From CBFHMJ01 sp965656875 (GTDB taxonomy: Bacteria; Pseudomonadota; Gammaproteobacteria; Enterobacterales; Alteromonadaceae), in NCBI GenBank assembly GCA_965656875.1, contig CBFHMJ010000002.1:344812-408811 (forward strand): a stretch of DNA of 64,000 nt, read 5' to 3'. Below are positions 51,820-60,701 of this stretch, one piece after another. The notes below the pieces were generated by a model. The model was not told the origin of the DNA and did not search any database. It saw nothing but the letters and a program-made list of their open reading frames with translations. Made by a program: the position numbers and the translations under genes. Position 1 is the first letter of the stretch. Every line of letters begins with the position of its first letter.

Positions 51820-54000
51820 ATGAAAGCGATAAACGGAATGTTATTAGCTCTACCGCTAACGCGACAGGTTGCGGCCATTACGCTGCTTGTTCTCATGGCG
51901 ATGTTTATGACCTTTAACGTGAATGCTGCCAGCGATTCAACGTCGATGCAGTCAACAACGGTCAAAGCGGTCAGCCAAACTCAGCATGGTTCAGACAGTC
52001 TTGCACTCAATTGTGAAGATGAAGGTGGATTTGTTTGTAATCTGGTGATCTCACTATGCGATGACTATCCCAATTTCTGCCAGAGTTTGCTGGAACGATT
52101 ATGTGAAAAGTATCCAGAACTCTGTGATGGTATTCCACTACCACCTGAATGCACCGAGGATGACGAAGAATGTCAGCAGCCACCAGCGTGTGAAGAAAAC
52201 GACGAAGAATGTCAGGAACCGCCAGAGTGCGAAGAAAACGACGAAGAATGTCATGAACCGCCAGAGTGCGAAGAAAATGACGAAGAATGTCAGGAACCGC
52301 CAGTGTGTGAAGACGATGAAGAAGAATGCCAGCAGCCGCCTGTGTGTGAAGACGATGAAAACTGCGAAGCATCAACCGGTTATAACAACCCAAATCCCGT
52401 ATCAGATAATACCGTGAAGGCCGTTGAACGCGATGCTGCGAATCGGGCATCAAGATTTCTGAGTCAGGCAACTTTAGGTGCCGATTACCCCACAATTACC
52501 CAGGTTGCCGCAATGGGTGAGGCCGAATGGTTAGAATCTCAGTTTGAACAACCTGTCGGTTTCATGTTCCCTTACACGGATTACCTGGTACAGCATCCAC
52601 TTAACACGGGTGAAAACGACGTATTTGGTTCACCGATTAATTACCACATGCATGCCTGGTGGACTCAGGCGATGACCTCGCCTGATTTGGTTCGCCAGCG
52701 TGTTGCGATGGCGTTGAGTGAAATCTTTGTGGTGTCGTCGAATGTTGAAATCATTGGTGAATCACCGTATGCCGTTACCAGCCATTACGATATTTTGTTG
52801 GCAAACAGCTTTGGTAATTTCCGTGATTTACTCCGGGATATAACGTTAAGTCCGGTGATGGCGATTTACCTGAGCCATCTGAATAATCAAAAAGCCAACC
52901 CTGAAACCGGCACCTTCCCGGATGAAAACTATGCCCGTGAAATCATGCAGTTGTTCAGTATTGGTTTGTTTGAGCTGAACCCGGACGGAACGCGCAAGAA
53001 AGATGCACAGGGTAATGATATTCCGACTTATGGTCAGCCTCAGATTCGTGAATTTGCCAAAATCTTTACCGGACTCAGTATGGCAATAGAAGACGAAGGT
53101 TTTGGTGCAACACCTTGCTGTAATGACGATTTCTATGAATTCGCCAGAGATCGCATTCCTCTGACAATGTTTGATGCTTTCCATGCTACGGGTGAAAAAC
53201 GTCTGCTCAATGGTGTCGTCGTTCCAGCGGGGCAGACCGGCATGCAAGACATTGAATCCGCCATGGATAATCTGTTTAACCATCCGAATGTTGGTCCATT
53301 TATTGGCCACAAACTGATTCAACGTTTGGTGAAATCCAATCCGAGTCCAGCCTATATCGCCCGTGTGACCGCTGCTTTTAATGGTGATAATGGTACACCG
53401 CGTGGTGATATGAAAGCCGTTATTCGTGCGATTTTACTCGACCCGGAAGCGCGTGAAATGACCAGCGCCCACGACGGACGCTTACGGGAACCCTTCTTAC
53501 GCCTGCTCCGACTGGCACGTTCATTCAAGGCAACAACGCCGGACAGAAACTTTGCTGGTGACAGCTATGACGTGTTGGGACAAATTCAACAATACGTGTT
53601 CTATGCACCCAGCGTATTCAACTTCTTCCAGCCTGACTATTCACCGAACGGCGAAATAAAAGATGCTGGACTGGTGGCACCTGAATTCCAAATCACCAAC
53701 GCCTCGACAATCATTGAAATTAAAAACATCGTTCAGTTATGGGTGGAAACCGGACGATTTGACGAAGGTGTGGGGGAATTACCGTTTGAAACCGTGAGTT
53801 TTGAGCATCAACTGGCACTGGCCGACAACCCGGATGCACTGCTGGATCATCTGGACACGGTGATGACCTACGGCACATTAACGGATAACACCCGAGCGGC
53901 GATCAGAACAGTGATCATGAATGAAGCAGACATGATGATGCGGGTGAAGAAAGCCGTCTATCTCATGGCTATTTCTCCCGATTACGCAGCAGCCATTTAA
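51820..54000 (+). CDS. exported DUF1800 protein with acidic Cys/Pro repeat
   Basis: The 726-residue protein has a signal peptide (about 1-36, ending NVNAAS), a Cys-rich segment (65-105), six tandem 13-residue units of the form PPxCxxxxEECxx (108-184) and a DUF1800 domain (about 205-720, beginning ASRFLSQATLGADYPTI, with NENYAREIMQL-like DENYAREIMQLFSIG and HKLIQRLVKSNPSPAYI). DUF1800 proteins occur with DUF1501 proteins, as here. Their function is not established. The repeat is not part of the usual family and may bind metal or form disulphides. The next gene starts 18 bases later. Confidence 0.85.
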   Translation: MKAINGMLLALPLTRQVAAITLLVLMAMFMTFNVNAASDSTSMQSTTVKAVSQTQHGSDSLALNCEDEGGFVCNLVISLCDDYPNFCQSLLERLCEKYPELCDGIPLPPECTEDDEECQQPPACEENDEECQEPPECEENDEECHEPPECEENDEECQEPPVCEDDEEECQQPPVCEDDENCEASTGYNNPNPVSDNTVKAVERDAANRASRFLSQATLGADYPTITQVAAMGEAEWLESQFEQPVGFMFPYTDYLVQHPLNTGENDVFGSPINYHMHAWWTQAMTSPDLVRQRVAMALSEIFVVSSNVEIIGESPYAVTSHYDILLANSFGNFRDLLRDITLSPVMAIYLSHLNNQKANPETGTFPDENYAREIMQLFSIGLFELNPDGTRKKDAQGNDIPTYGQPQIREFAKIFTGLSMAIEDEGFGATPCCNDDFYEFARDRIPLTMFDAFHATGEKRLLNGVVVPAGQTGMQDIESAMDNLFNHPNVGPFIGHKLIQRLVKSNPSPAYIARVTAAFNGDNGTPRGDMKAVIRAILLDPEAREMTSAHDGRLREPFLRLLRLARSFKATTPDRNFAGDSYDVLGQIQQYVFYAPSVFNFFQPDYSPNGEIKDAGLVAPEFQITNASTIIEIKNIVQLWVETGRFDEGVGELPFETVSFEHQLALADNPDALLDHLDTVMTYGTLTDNTRAAIRTVIMNEADMMMRVKKAVYLMAISPDYAAAI
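52141..52371 (+). repeat. 39-bp coding tandem repeat (six units)
   Basis: Units start at 52141, 52180, 52219, 52258, 52297 and 52336, the last being shorter. Units two to four are almost identical in DNA, which suggests recent expansion. Each unit encodes two cysteines, two prolines and five or six acidic residues. Confidence 0.9.
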
Positions 54001-54017
54001 CAGGATAAGAGGTATTC

Positions 54018-55403
54018 ATGATGAAAAAGACAAACGTAACTCGTCGACAATTTCTTAAGCGTTCTGGTAAAGCGGGTATTGGTGCTGCGGCGCTGTTAGG
54101 TTCTGCGCAGATGGGCATGATGGCGAGTGCCAGTGCGCAAACCAACAATGACTATAAAGCGCTGGTTTGTGTCTTACTGGCCGGTGGTGCTGATTCTTTC
54201 AATATGTTGGTGCCAACGGATAGCGCAGGTTATCAGGAATATAAAACCACACGAACCGATCTGGCATTGCCACAGTCAGCCTTATTAACGCTGAATAACA
54301 GCGAAAATAATGGCCGAACACTCGGATTACACCCACAACTAACCGGACTTCAGGGCTTGTACAATCAAGGAAAACTCGCGTTCTTAAGCAATGTGGGTAC
54401 GCTGGTTGAGCCGACGACGCCTGACATGTTGCACAGTGGCGCGGCTAAATTACCTCTGGGTCTTTACTCTCATTCTGACCAGATCAGCCAGTGGCAAACG
54501 GCGGTGCCGGATTTCCGTAGCGGCACAGGGTGGGGCGGCAGAATGGCCGATATTCTGATGGCACAGAACACCAACAAACGGATCTCGATGAGCATTTCGA
54601 CGGCGGGGTCTAATGAATTCCAGGGCGGTCGTCTGACCGATTTTTATAACATTGTGCCAGGTGACACACCGGCACCAACGTTGAATCTGGACCCGACCAA
54701 CAATGCTGATATCCAGCAAGCAATCGACCAGATGTACGGCAATGCGAGCTTTACGAATGTATTCCGCCGCGCCTACACCAAAGTCTTTAATGATTCAGTA
54801 TCTGCCAATACGGAATTCGTTGATGCAATAAAAGCCGGTCAGCCAATCAGCACGTCGTTTGGTCATGATCCGTTCTCACAACAGCTTCAGGTGATTGCTC
54901 GTACTATTGCTGCCAATCAGTTACTGGGAATGCGCCGACAAACCTTCTTTGTCACCTATGGCGGCTGGGATCATCACGATGAAACCATCGCAAACATGGA
55001 AAGAATGTTGAAGCCGCTGAATGATGGCCTGTTGGCATTCCAGCAAGCCATGCAGGAACTGGGGCTGGAACAAAACGTGACAACATTCACCTCGTCTGAT
55101 TTTGCACGAACGCTATCGTCAAATGGCCGAGGTTCCGACCACGGTTGGGGCGGTAATGCCATGATTATGGGCGGTGCAGTGAAAGGTGGTTCTGTCTATG
55201 GCACTTATCCGAGTCTGGCATTAGGGAATCCGCTGGATACCGGACGCGGTGTTTTGATGCCAACAACCTCGCTGGATTTGTACTTCTCCGAACTGGCGAT
55301 GTGGTTTGGCGTCTCGCCTGCCGAACTGGGCGATATCCTGCCGAACCTCGGACGTTTCCATGATGTTAGTCGTTCAGGTGTGCCGATTGGCTTTATGTCG
55401 TAG
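54018..55403 (+). CDS. Tat-exported DUF1501 protein
   Basis: The 461-residue protein has a twin-arginine signal (TRRQFLKRSGKAGIGAAALLG, cleavage near ASAQ) and the DUF1501 fold, which belongs to the alkaline phosphatase/sulfatase-like superfamily. Family segments include LLAGGADSFNMLVP, GWGGRMAD, YGGWDHHDE and DFARTLSSNGRGSDHGWGG. Export by Tat implies folding with a cofactor in the cytoplasm. It is paired with the DUF1800 gene in an operon below the FecI/FecR/receptor genes. The substrate is unknown. The operon ends at a terminator. Confidence 0.87.
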   Translation: MMKKTNVTRRQFLKRSGKAGIGAAALLGSAQMGMMASASAQTNNDYKALVCVLLAGGADSFNMLVPTDSAGYQEYKTTRTDLALPQSALLTLNNSENNGRTLGLHPQLTGLQGLYNQGKLAFLSNVGTLVEPTTPDMLHSGAAKLPLGLYSHSDQISQWQTAVPDFRSGTGWGGRMADILMAQNTNKRISMSISTAGSNEFQGGRLTDFYNIVPGDTPAPTLNLDPTNNADIQQAIDQMYGNASFTNVFRRAYTKVFNDSVSANTEFVDAIKAGQPISTSFGHDPFSQQLQVIARTIAANQLLGMRRQTFFVTYGGWDHHDETIANMERMLKPLNDGLLAFQQAMQELGLEQNVTTFTSSDFARTLSSNGRGSDHGWGGNAMIMGGAVKGGSVYGTYPSLALGNPLDTGRGVLMPTTSLDLYFSELAMWFGVSPAELGDILPNLGRFHDVSRSGVPIGFMS

Positions 55404-55478
55404 TCAATTCGAAAAGACGGTAAACAGTGCTTCGAACGGCTGTTAACCGTCAACTACGTGAGTATTGAACAACCCCGG

Positions 55479-55517
55479 GGCCGTGACGGTACAGGAAAAG
55501 TCTGTCGCGGCCTTTTT
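55479..55517 (+). terminator. rho-independent terminator after the DUF1501 gene
   Basis: GGCCGTGACGG pairs with CTGTCGCGGCC (with G-U pairs) around an 11-base loop, followed by TTTTTG. Confidence 0.8.
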
Positions 55518-55527
55518 GTTGGTCTGA

Positions 55528-56877
55528 CTATGGTGTGTTTCCACGTTCTGATAATTGATGGTTGAGATTCGCGATTTCCTCGCGATAACTTGTGGCCTCC
55601 TTGCTGTCTGCATCCACACGTTGCAGCGCATCGTTGTAATAACGTAATGCTGTTTTGTACTTTCCCTGTTGTTGATAAATCTCCGCCAGGGCCGCGAAGT
55701 ATAAAAACTCCCCCGGCTTTTTTGCAATGCCGGATAAATAGGTATGAATCGCTCGTTCTACCATGTCATGTTTCAAAAAAAATCGAGCGAAAAAATGATA
55801 CCAGCCCGTTACTTCATACTTTCCCAGCGATTGCTCCAGTTGTTGAAACAACGATAAATTATCCTCTTCTACCGCATGACGATACATGGTGAACAGTGCG
55901 ACATCACCCACCTTCGGGCTAATGTTGTACCGTGAGGCCCGGTTCTTGAAGTACTGTTTGACGGCTTCAACGCCGCCAAACGATTTCAGATCACTAACGG
56001 AATAGAACACCAGGTCGGCATAGTCGGCAAAGTACCATTCAAGGCCATTGGTAAGTGTATCCAGCGGTGTGGTGAAATGATCATAACGAAATGAAAAGCG
56101 ATCAAAGTAGTTGTATTTCCAGGTCACGTTGGTGGCCTCCGCCTGTTCAAAGGCTTCGGTCAACGCTTTATGACCATCAATGGCGTGACGCTCCATTTTA
56201 CCCAGTGACAGATAAAAATACGGATTGATGTCGTCACGGGTTGCCAGAATCTTCTTCGTTGCCGCGATTTGCGCCTGACTGTAGTACGGGCCACTCGCCA
56301 ACAAATAACCGTTCATCAATGCCGGGTACTGATTGAATAATGTCAGGCCAAACATAGCGCCAAACTGCCAGCCAAAATATAACCGGTGTGGACTCGCCGG
56401 AAAATGATGTTCGACGTAAGGCACAATTTGTGTTGCCAGTAAGTCAGCCAGGGCGTCCGGTTGATCGTTAAGAACAGCGTTTCGGGTATCCTGCTCCACC
56501 AGTTTTGTGGTGTTTATGCCAACCACAATAAATTCCGGACTGATGTTCATATCTGATATTCCGGCCCGTAACGCAGTTTGATAGCCAATGGCGTTATGCA
56601 GGTAATGTTGACCATCCATAACATACACGACGGGTAGCTTGTAATGATCATTAGCGGTTGCTGGCACATAGATATCCAGCGAGATTTCAGGGATCACCTG
56701 AACATGAAATAAGGTGTTTTCCTGGGTGACAGGCTTCAGTTGTAATGACGCTAAGGTCAGCGCGGGTGATGGTGAAGGTTGGTTGCTAGCCAGTGATTGA
56801 GTGATGACTATAAACAGCCCCAGAACAGCCAGCAGGATATGTAGTGTGTATGTTTGAATCGCCTTTGTGTTTGCCAC
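55528..56877 (-). CDS. exported esterase-fold/TPR protein lacking the catalytic serine
   Basis: The 449-residue protein has an N-terminal signal or anchor (about 10-30), an alpha/beta-hydrolase domain of the esterase D/Fes type (about 60-300, with PVVYVMDGQHYLHNA and EFIVVGINTT) and C-terminal TPR-like helices (about 345-440, YLSGIAKKPGEFLYFAALAEIYQQQGKYKTALRYYNDAL). Where the family has GHSFGG, this protein reads GWQFGA, so the nucleophile serine is replaced by glutamine. It is therefore probably a binding or scaffold protein rather than an esterase. It converges with the DUF1501 operon. Confidence 0.8.
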   Translation of the reverse strand: MANTKAIQTYTLHILLAVLGLFIVITQSLASNQPSPSPALTLASLQLKPVTQENTLFHVQVIPEISLDIYVPATANDHYKLPVVYVMDGQHYLHNAIGYQTALRAGISDMNISPEFIVVGINTTKLVEQDTRNAVLNDQPDALADLLATQIVPYVEHHFPASPHRLYFGWQFGAMFGLTLFNQYPALMNGYLLASGPYYSQAQIAATKKILATRDDINPYFYLSLGKMERHAIDGHKALTEAFEQAEATNVTWKYNYFDRFSFRYDHFTTPLDTLTNGLEWYFADYADLVFYSVSDLKSFGGVEAVKQYFKNRASRYNISPKVGDVALFTMYRHAVEEDNLSLFQQLEQSLGKYEVTGWYHFFARFFLKHDMVERAIHTYLSGIAKKPGEFLYFAALAEIYQQQGKYKTALRYYNDALQRVDADSKEATSYREEIANLNHQLSERGNTP

Positions 56878-57052
56878 AGTGTAGCCTCCATTTGTGTTGT
56901 GCGTCAGGTTGTAAAAATAAAACCGTTTTCATTCAACAAAACACTTCACAAAAAGGCTGATGAATAGCTGATGTTTAAAAAACTATCGCTATTTCAATTT
57001 GTTATAATTTTTCCTGATGGAAAGGAAATCAGGCTCATAATGCCTGTACTGT

Positions 57053-59188
57053 TTAGAAAATCTCCACCAGTTCATTGTTCGCCGCAATATACTGAGTCAG
57101 TAACAGCGCGTTTCCACGTATGTCTGACAGCACGGTGGCGTTCTCTTTTAAGGTCAATAAGGTTGTGGTTTTTTGCTCGGCCAAATCAAACCGAATTAAG
57201 TTTTTATGAGTCACCCAGTAAGCCGCAGTATCGGTTATCAGCGCCTGGTTGATGTTGTCACTCAGTACAACCGGTTGTTCGGAACTATCATCGTAACGTA
57301 GCAATTGTTTTTGTTTTGTCACTACAAATAATGTGTCTGCGATTAACCAGCTTTGACGCACATTGTCCGGGCCGAGTGAGGTCATGTTGCCCGTGGTGAG
57401 ATCCAGCGAGAATAATTCCCGGACTTTTTTGGTGTTTGAATTGACCAGTACCGTGTTGGCATCGCTCCAGTGCAATACATCCAGCACGGGTAAATCTGGT
57501 GTCACGTTTTTCACTGAACCATCCAGTTGTAGTAAAACCAGTTTGTCATGATGCACCGTGATGATTTGCTTACCATCAGGCGACCATTGAAGGTCATGCA
57601 GGTTATCGGTGTTACTGAACTGGCTTAGTTGCGTTAGCTGCTCGTTTGGTGTGTTGGGTTGTTGTAACAACCAGACCTGGTAAATCCCACTGCGATTTGA
57701 CACAAACGCAATGTCATTGCTGCCCGGTCGAAACTTTGCAAAGCGCTCAACGGCACTGGAACGAGCAATACTGGGGTAGGGTTGAAACGCCTGATCAAAT
57801 CGGGCGGCTCGACTGACCTGAGTGTCTGGCCGGGTAAGATCGATATAGCTGATATCGCTGTCGATATGCCCGCGAACACCAATCAACGTATTGGCTAACG
57901 GATTTATCCGCAATGAGCCAATGTCCGGTTCTGGCAAGGTTATGGCGGTAATCTTACCAGAGAGTGATAGCTCAAACGCGCCGGATGCATTAGCGAATAG
58001 CAAACGGTCACCATCCGGGGCAAAGAAGGGTTCTACATAATGGAATTGACTAATCGTGCCTGAGGTCTGGATCAGCTGATCACTGAGAATCATCCCTTCG
58101 TGGTTTAACAGGGTCAGCCAGTCACGACGATCAGCATCCCGACTAATCACCGCAAACTGCTGTTTACCGGGATCAAAATCGTAGAAATAAATACGCCGAT
58201 TGTCATCACGATAAAAGGTTTTGGCTATTTGGGTGTCGCCATCCAGCTTCATCAAGCGAAAACGTTTATCGATAAGCTGTATGAAACTGTAATGCTGGTT
58301 ATCCAGATGACGCACATGTGAAATTAATGAATCAGTACAAGGCATGCGGGTTGTAATGGATGACTGACCTGTCAGGGCCGCCGTAAAATTAAGCTCACCG
58401 ACCGACCAGCAAACCGGTGTTTCAACATTAACTGTACAACCTTGTTGCATAGCCATAACCACGGTGTTGCCGTCTGCTGAAAAGGTCGGTAATTCATACC
58501 TGGTTGGCTCGCCCGTGAGTAATGTTTCTTTGCCTGTCGTCATATTCTTTGCCCAGATCTGGCTATGACACAACCCGACAGAACGTGTAAATACCAGATA
58601 TTCCCCGTTGGGTGAAAACACAGGTTGTGATTCATTGCCATCTTGCTGGGTGAGTTGGCGGATTTGAGTAAACTGACGTGAATCATCTGAGCCAGTGTCT
58701 GAGGTCATATCTGGCCAGCTAAACATCAGTATTAATAAAACGATCAATGCAATGATTCGAGCAGCAATACTGGCGGGTGTTTGGCGAGCAGCTGTTTGTG
58801 GGTTGTTGAGAGAATCGGATTCAGAAACTGCGGATTCAGATTGGTCAGATATTTGTGACGGTTCCGGGTCTGGTACTCGAACACTGGCGATCAGTCGATA
58901 GCCAATCTTTGGATGAGTAGCAATAACCGCCTGTGTTTTCGCATCGTCATCCAGTGCTTTACGAAGCTGAGCAATACATCGCTGTAAGGCGTTTGGCACC
59001 ACCTCGACATTCGGCCAGATCGCCTGCTTGATGACTTGATGAGTTACCACTTCACCTGAATGTTCCGCCAGCAATGCAAGAACCTTCAAGATTTTAGGTT
59101 CTATCGCAATTTCCTGTTCAGGCTTAACGATCAGCGAACGGGATAGATCAATCAGGGCATCATTGACGTAAAACTGGGTGTATTGCAT
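57053..59188 (-). CDS. CadC/ToxR-like membrane regulator with a TolB-type propeller
   Basis: The 711-residue protein has an OmpR-type winged helix (about 10-108, EIAIEPKILKVLALLAEHSGEVVTHQVIKQAIWP, then PNALQRCIAQLRKAL), a single membrane span (about 142-160) and a periplasmic WD40-like PD40/TolB propeller (about 180-711, repeats such as FSPNGEYLVFTRS and WSPDGKQIITVHH). It would sense a periplasmic signal and act directly on DNA. It lies upstream of the esterase-fold/TPR gene on the same strand and may control it or the exported DUF1800/DUF1501 pair. Confidence 0.87.
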   Translation of the reverse strand: MQYTQFYVNDALIDLSRSLIVKPEQEIAIEPKILKVLALLAEHSGEVVTHQVIKQAIWPNVEVVPNALQRCIAQLRKALDDDAKTQAVIATHPKIGYRLIASVRVPDPEPSQISDQSESAVSESDSLNNPQTAARQTPASIAARIIALIVLLILMFSWPDMTSDTGSDDSRQFTQIRQLTQQDGNESQPVFSPNGEYLVFTRSVGLCHSQIWAKNMTTGKETLLTGEPTRYELPTFSADGNTVVMAMQQGCTVNVETPVCWSVGELNFTAALTGQSSITTRMPCTDSLISHVRHLDNQHYSFIQLIDKRFRLMKLDGDTQIAKTFYRDDNRRIYFYDFDPGKQQFAVISRDADRRDWLTLLNHEGMILSDQLIQTSGTISQFHYVEPFFAPDGDRLLFANASGAFELSLSGKITAITLPEPDIGSLRINPLANTLIGVRGHIDSDISYIDLTRPDTQVSRAARFDQAFQPYPSIARSSAVERFAKFRPGSNDIAFVSNRSGIYQVWLLQQPNTPNEQLTQLSQFSNTDNLHDLQWSPDGKQIITVHHDKLVLLQLDGSVKNVTPDLPVLDVLHWSDANTVLVNSNTKKVRELFSLDLTTGNMTSLGPDNVRQSWLIADTLFVVTKQKQLLRYDDSSEQPVVLSDNINQALITDTAAYWVTHKNLIRFDLAEQKTTTLLTLKENATVLSDIRGNALLLTQYIAANNELVEIF

Positions 59189-59264
59189 AGCAGCACATTC
59201 AGGAGAAATATTGGGGAGGTATTTTAGCGACGACTAAAGGAATGATCTATGGGAAGACGCATTT

Positions 59265-59303
59265 TGTAACCGCTGAAATTATCAGCTGATTCCAGCGGTT
59301 ACA
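59265..59303. terminator. hairpin downstream of the EEP lipoprotein gene
   Basis: TGTAACCGCTG pairs perfectly with CAGCGGTTACA around a 17-base loop. It ends the minus-strand lipoprotein gene. There is little T run, so efficiency is uncertain. Confidence 0.6.
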
Positions 59304-59346
59304 AATAGACATTATAAATTCAGTAGCGTTCTAAACGCGGCAAACG

Positions 59347-60615
59347 TTAATGTTCGCAAGTATCAACTGAACCCGATGCCGGAAGAGACAAGTTAGCCCA
59401 AACCAGACGATGATCAGAGGATGCAAATCGATCGGCGACTAAACGTGCCGTCTCATCTGTCGGGGCAGGCCAGAATACGCCGCTGTCTGTGACGGTAAAA
59501 TGGGTGGATGACAACACATAATCCGCTCGCATGCCCCAGGCTGCGGTATGACTTGCTGCATACGGGCTTTCTGGTTTGTTTGCACGTCCACCGTCAGAAG
59601 TTGGCGCTGTTACATCATTAATCGCCGGATGCTTCAGTAATTGACTCATTGCGCCAGGATAGGCATCACCTTCGACATCATTCGCATTCAGATCGCCCAG
59701 GATCACAAAGGGAGCATGGTCCTGCATGCCACCGGAAACACCGTTATCGTCATAATGATAGCTGTTTCGGTCAGCATGAATATAATCTCGCCAGAATCGG
59801 ATTTCGTCATGATTGCGGCGACCATTGCGATCTTCCGGACCATCAAATACAGGCGGTGTCGGGTGACTTGCCAGAACTCGAACCGTTTGCCCGCAAACAT
59901 TCACTGGAATGTCCCAGTGAGATTTGGATGACAGCCGCATACCTTCTACTTCATTGTCTCGATACCAGCTTTCACCATTTTCATCTACTGGCATTAAATG
60001 CGCTGGCATATCTTTCCACAAAAACTGCTGAAACGTACGAATTTCAGGTGTATTGATCGGATAACGAGACAACACCACCATACCGTACTGACCCGGATAG
60101 CGCCCAAATCCGTAATGCGTTAAGCGACTGTTTTTAGCCTGAAAAGGTGTTTCAACGCCAGTATTCACTGGAGCCAGATACCAGTACGGATAATCCAGCG
60201 GTTGCTGACCTTGCTGTGACACGCCCAGATATTTTTGCTGGAACAAAGCAAGCCCTTTGCTGGTATCTGCGATGTAATCAAATTCGTTTAACAGCAGAAT
60301 ATCCGGCCGAACGCGCTGAATAATCTCTGCAATATTCTTAATTTGTGGGTGCGAACCACTGCTTAACGCTTCGGTCAACGCATCGGCGTTAATTTCTTCG
60401 CCTTGCTGCTGGTAATTGGTCGCTTCCATGCTGACATTAAAGGTCGCCACACGAAGCTGGATCGGTGCGGCCGAATGTATTTGCTCACTGGCTTCGGACA
60501 TGGTTGCAGACTTACTGGTTACAGATTTACTGTTGGACAATGGTTGGCACCCGGCGGCAATGATCACGCTGCTTAGTCCGAGGCCGATTAATAAAGGATT
60601 GATTGCTTTCATCAT
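59347..60615 (-). CDS. endonuclease/exonuclease/phosphatase-fold lipoprotein
   Basis: The 422-residue protein has a lipoprotein signal (lipobox IAAGC, Cys23) and an EEP fold with the usual catalytic segments: LLLNEFDYI (metal Glu), RVLASHPTPP, ILGDLNANDVEG (Asp/Asn) and the C-terminal SSDHRLVWANL (Asp-His pair). It would be an outer-membrane or inner-membrane anchored phosphodiesterase facing the periplasm or outside. Nucleic acid, phospholipid or another phosphoester could be the substrate. It appears to be a single gene. Confidence 0.85.
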   Translation of the reverse strand: MMKAINPLLIGLGLSSVIIAAGCQPLSNSKSVTSKSATMSEASEQIHSAAPIQLRVATFNVSMEATNYQQQGEEINADALTEALSSGSHPQIKNIAEIIQRVRPDILLLNEFDYIADTSKGLALFQQKYLGVSQQGQQPLDYPYWYLAPVNTGVETPFQAKNSRLTHYGFGRYPGQYGMVVLSRYPINTPEIRTFQQFLWKDMPAHLMPVDENGESWYRDNEVEGMRLSSKSHWDIPVNVCGQTVRVLASHPTPPVFDGPEDRNGRRNHDEIRFWRDYIHADRNSYHYDDNGVSGGMQDHAPFVILGDLNANDVEGDAYPGAMSQLLKHPAINDVTAPTSDGGRANKPESPYAASHTAAWGMRADYVLSSTHFTVTDSGVFWPAPTDETARLVADRFASSDHRLVWANLSLPASGSVDTCEH

Positions 60616-60701
60616 AGTTTATTTTGCGTTTATTTAGCCTTACGCATGTTCGATGCCCTGCATAGTAAAGCGCAATGTTTGTTTTACAAGAAGTGATACG
60701 T

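Noticed and set aside
52141..52371. Regularly spaced 39-bp repeats looked like a CRISPR array
   Set aside because: There are no variable spacers. The units are contiguous, keep one reading frame and lie inside the DUF1800 coding sequence.
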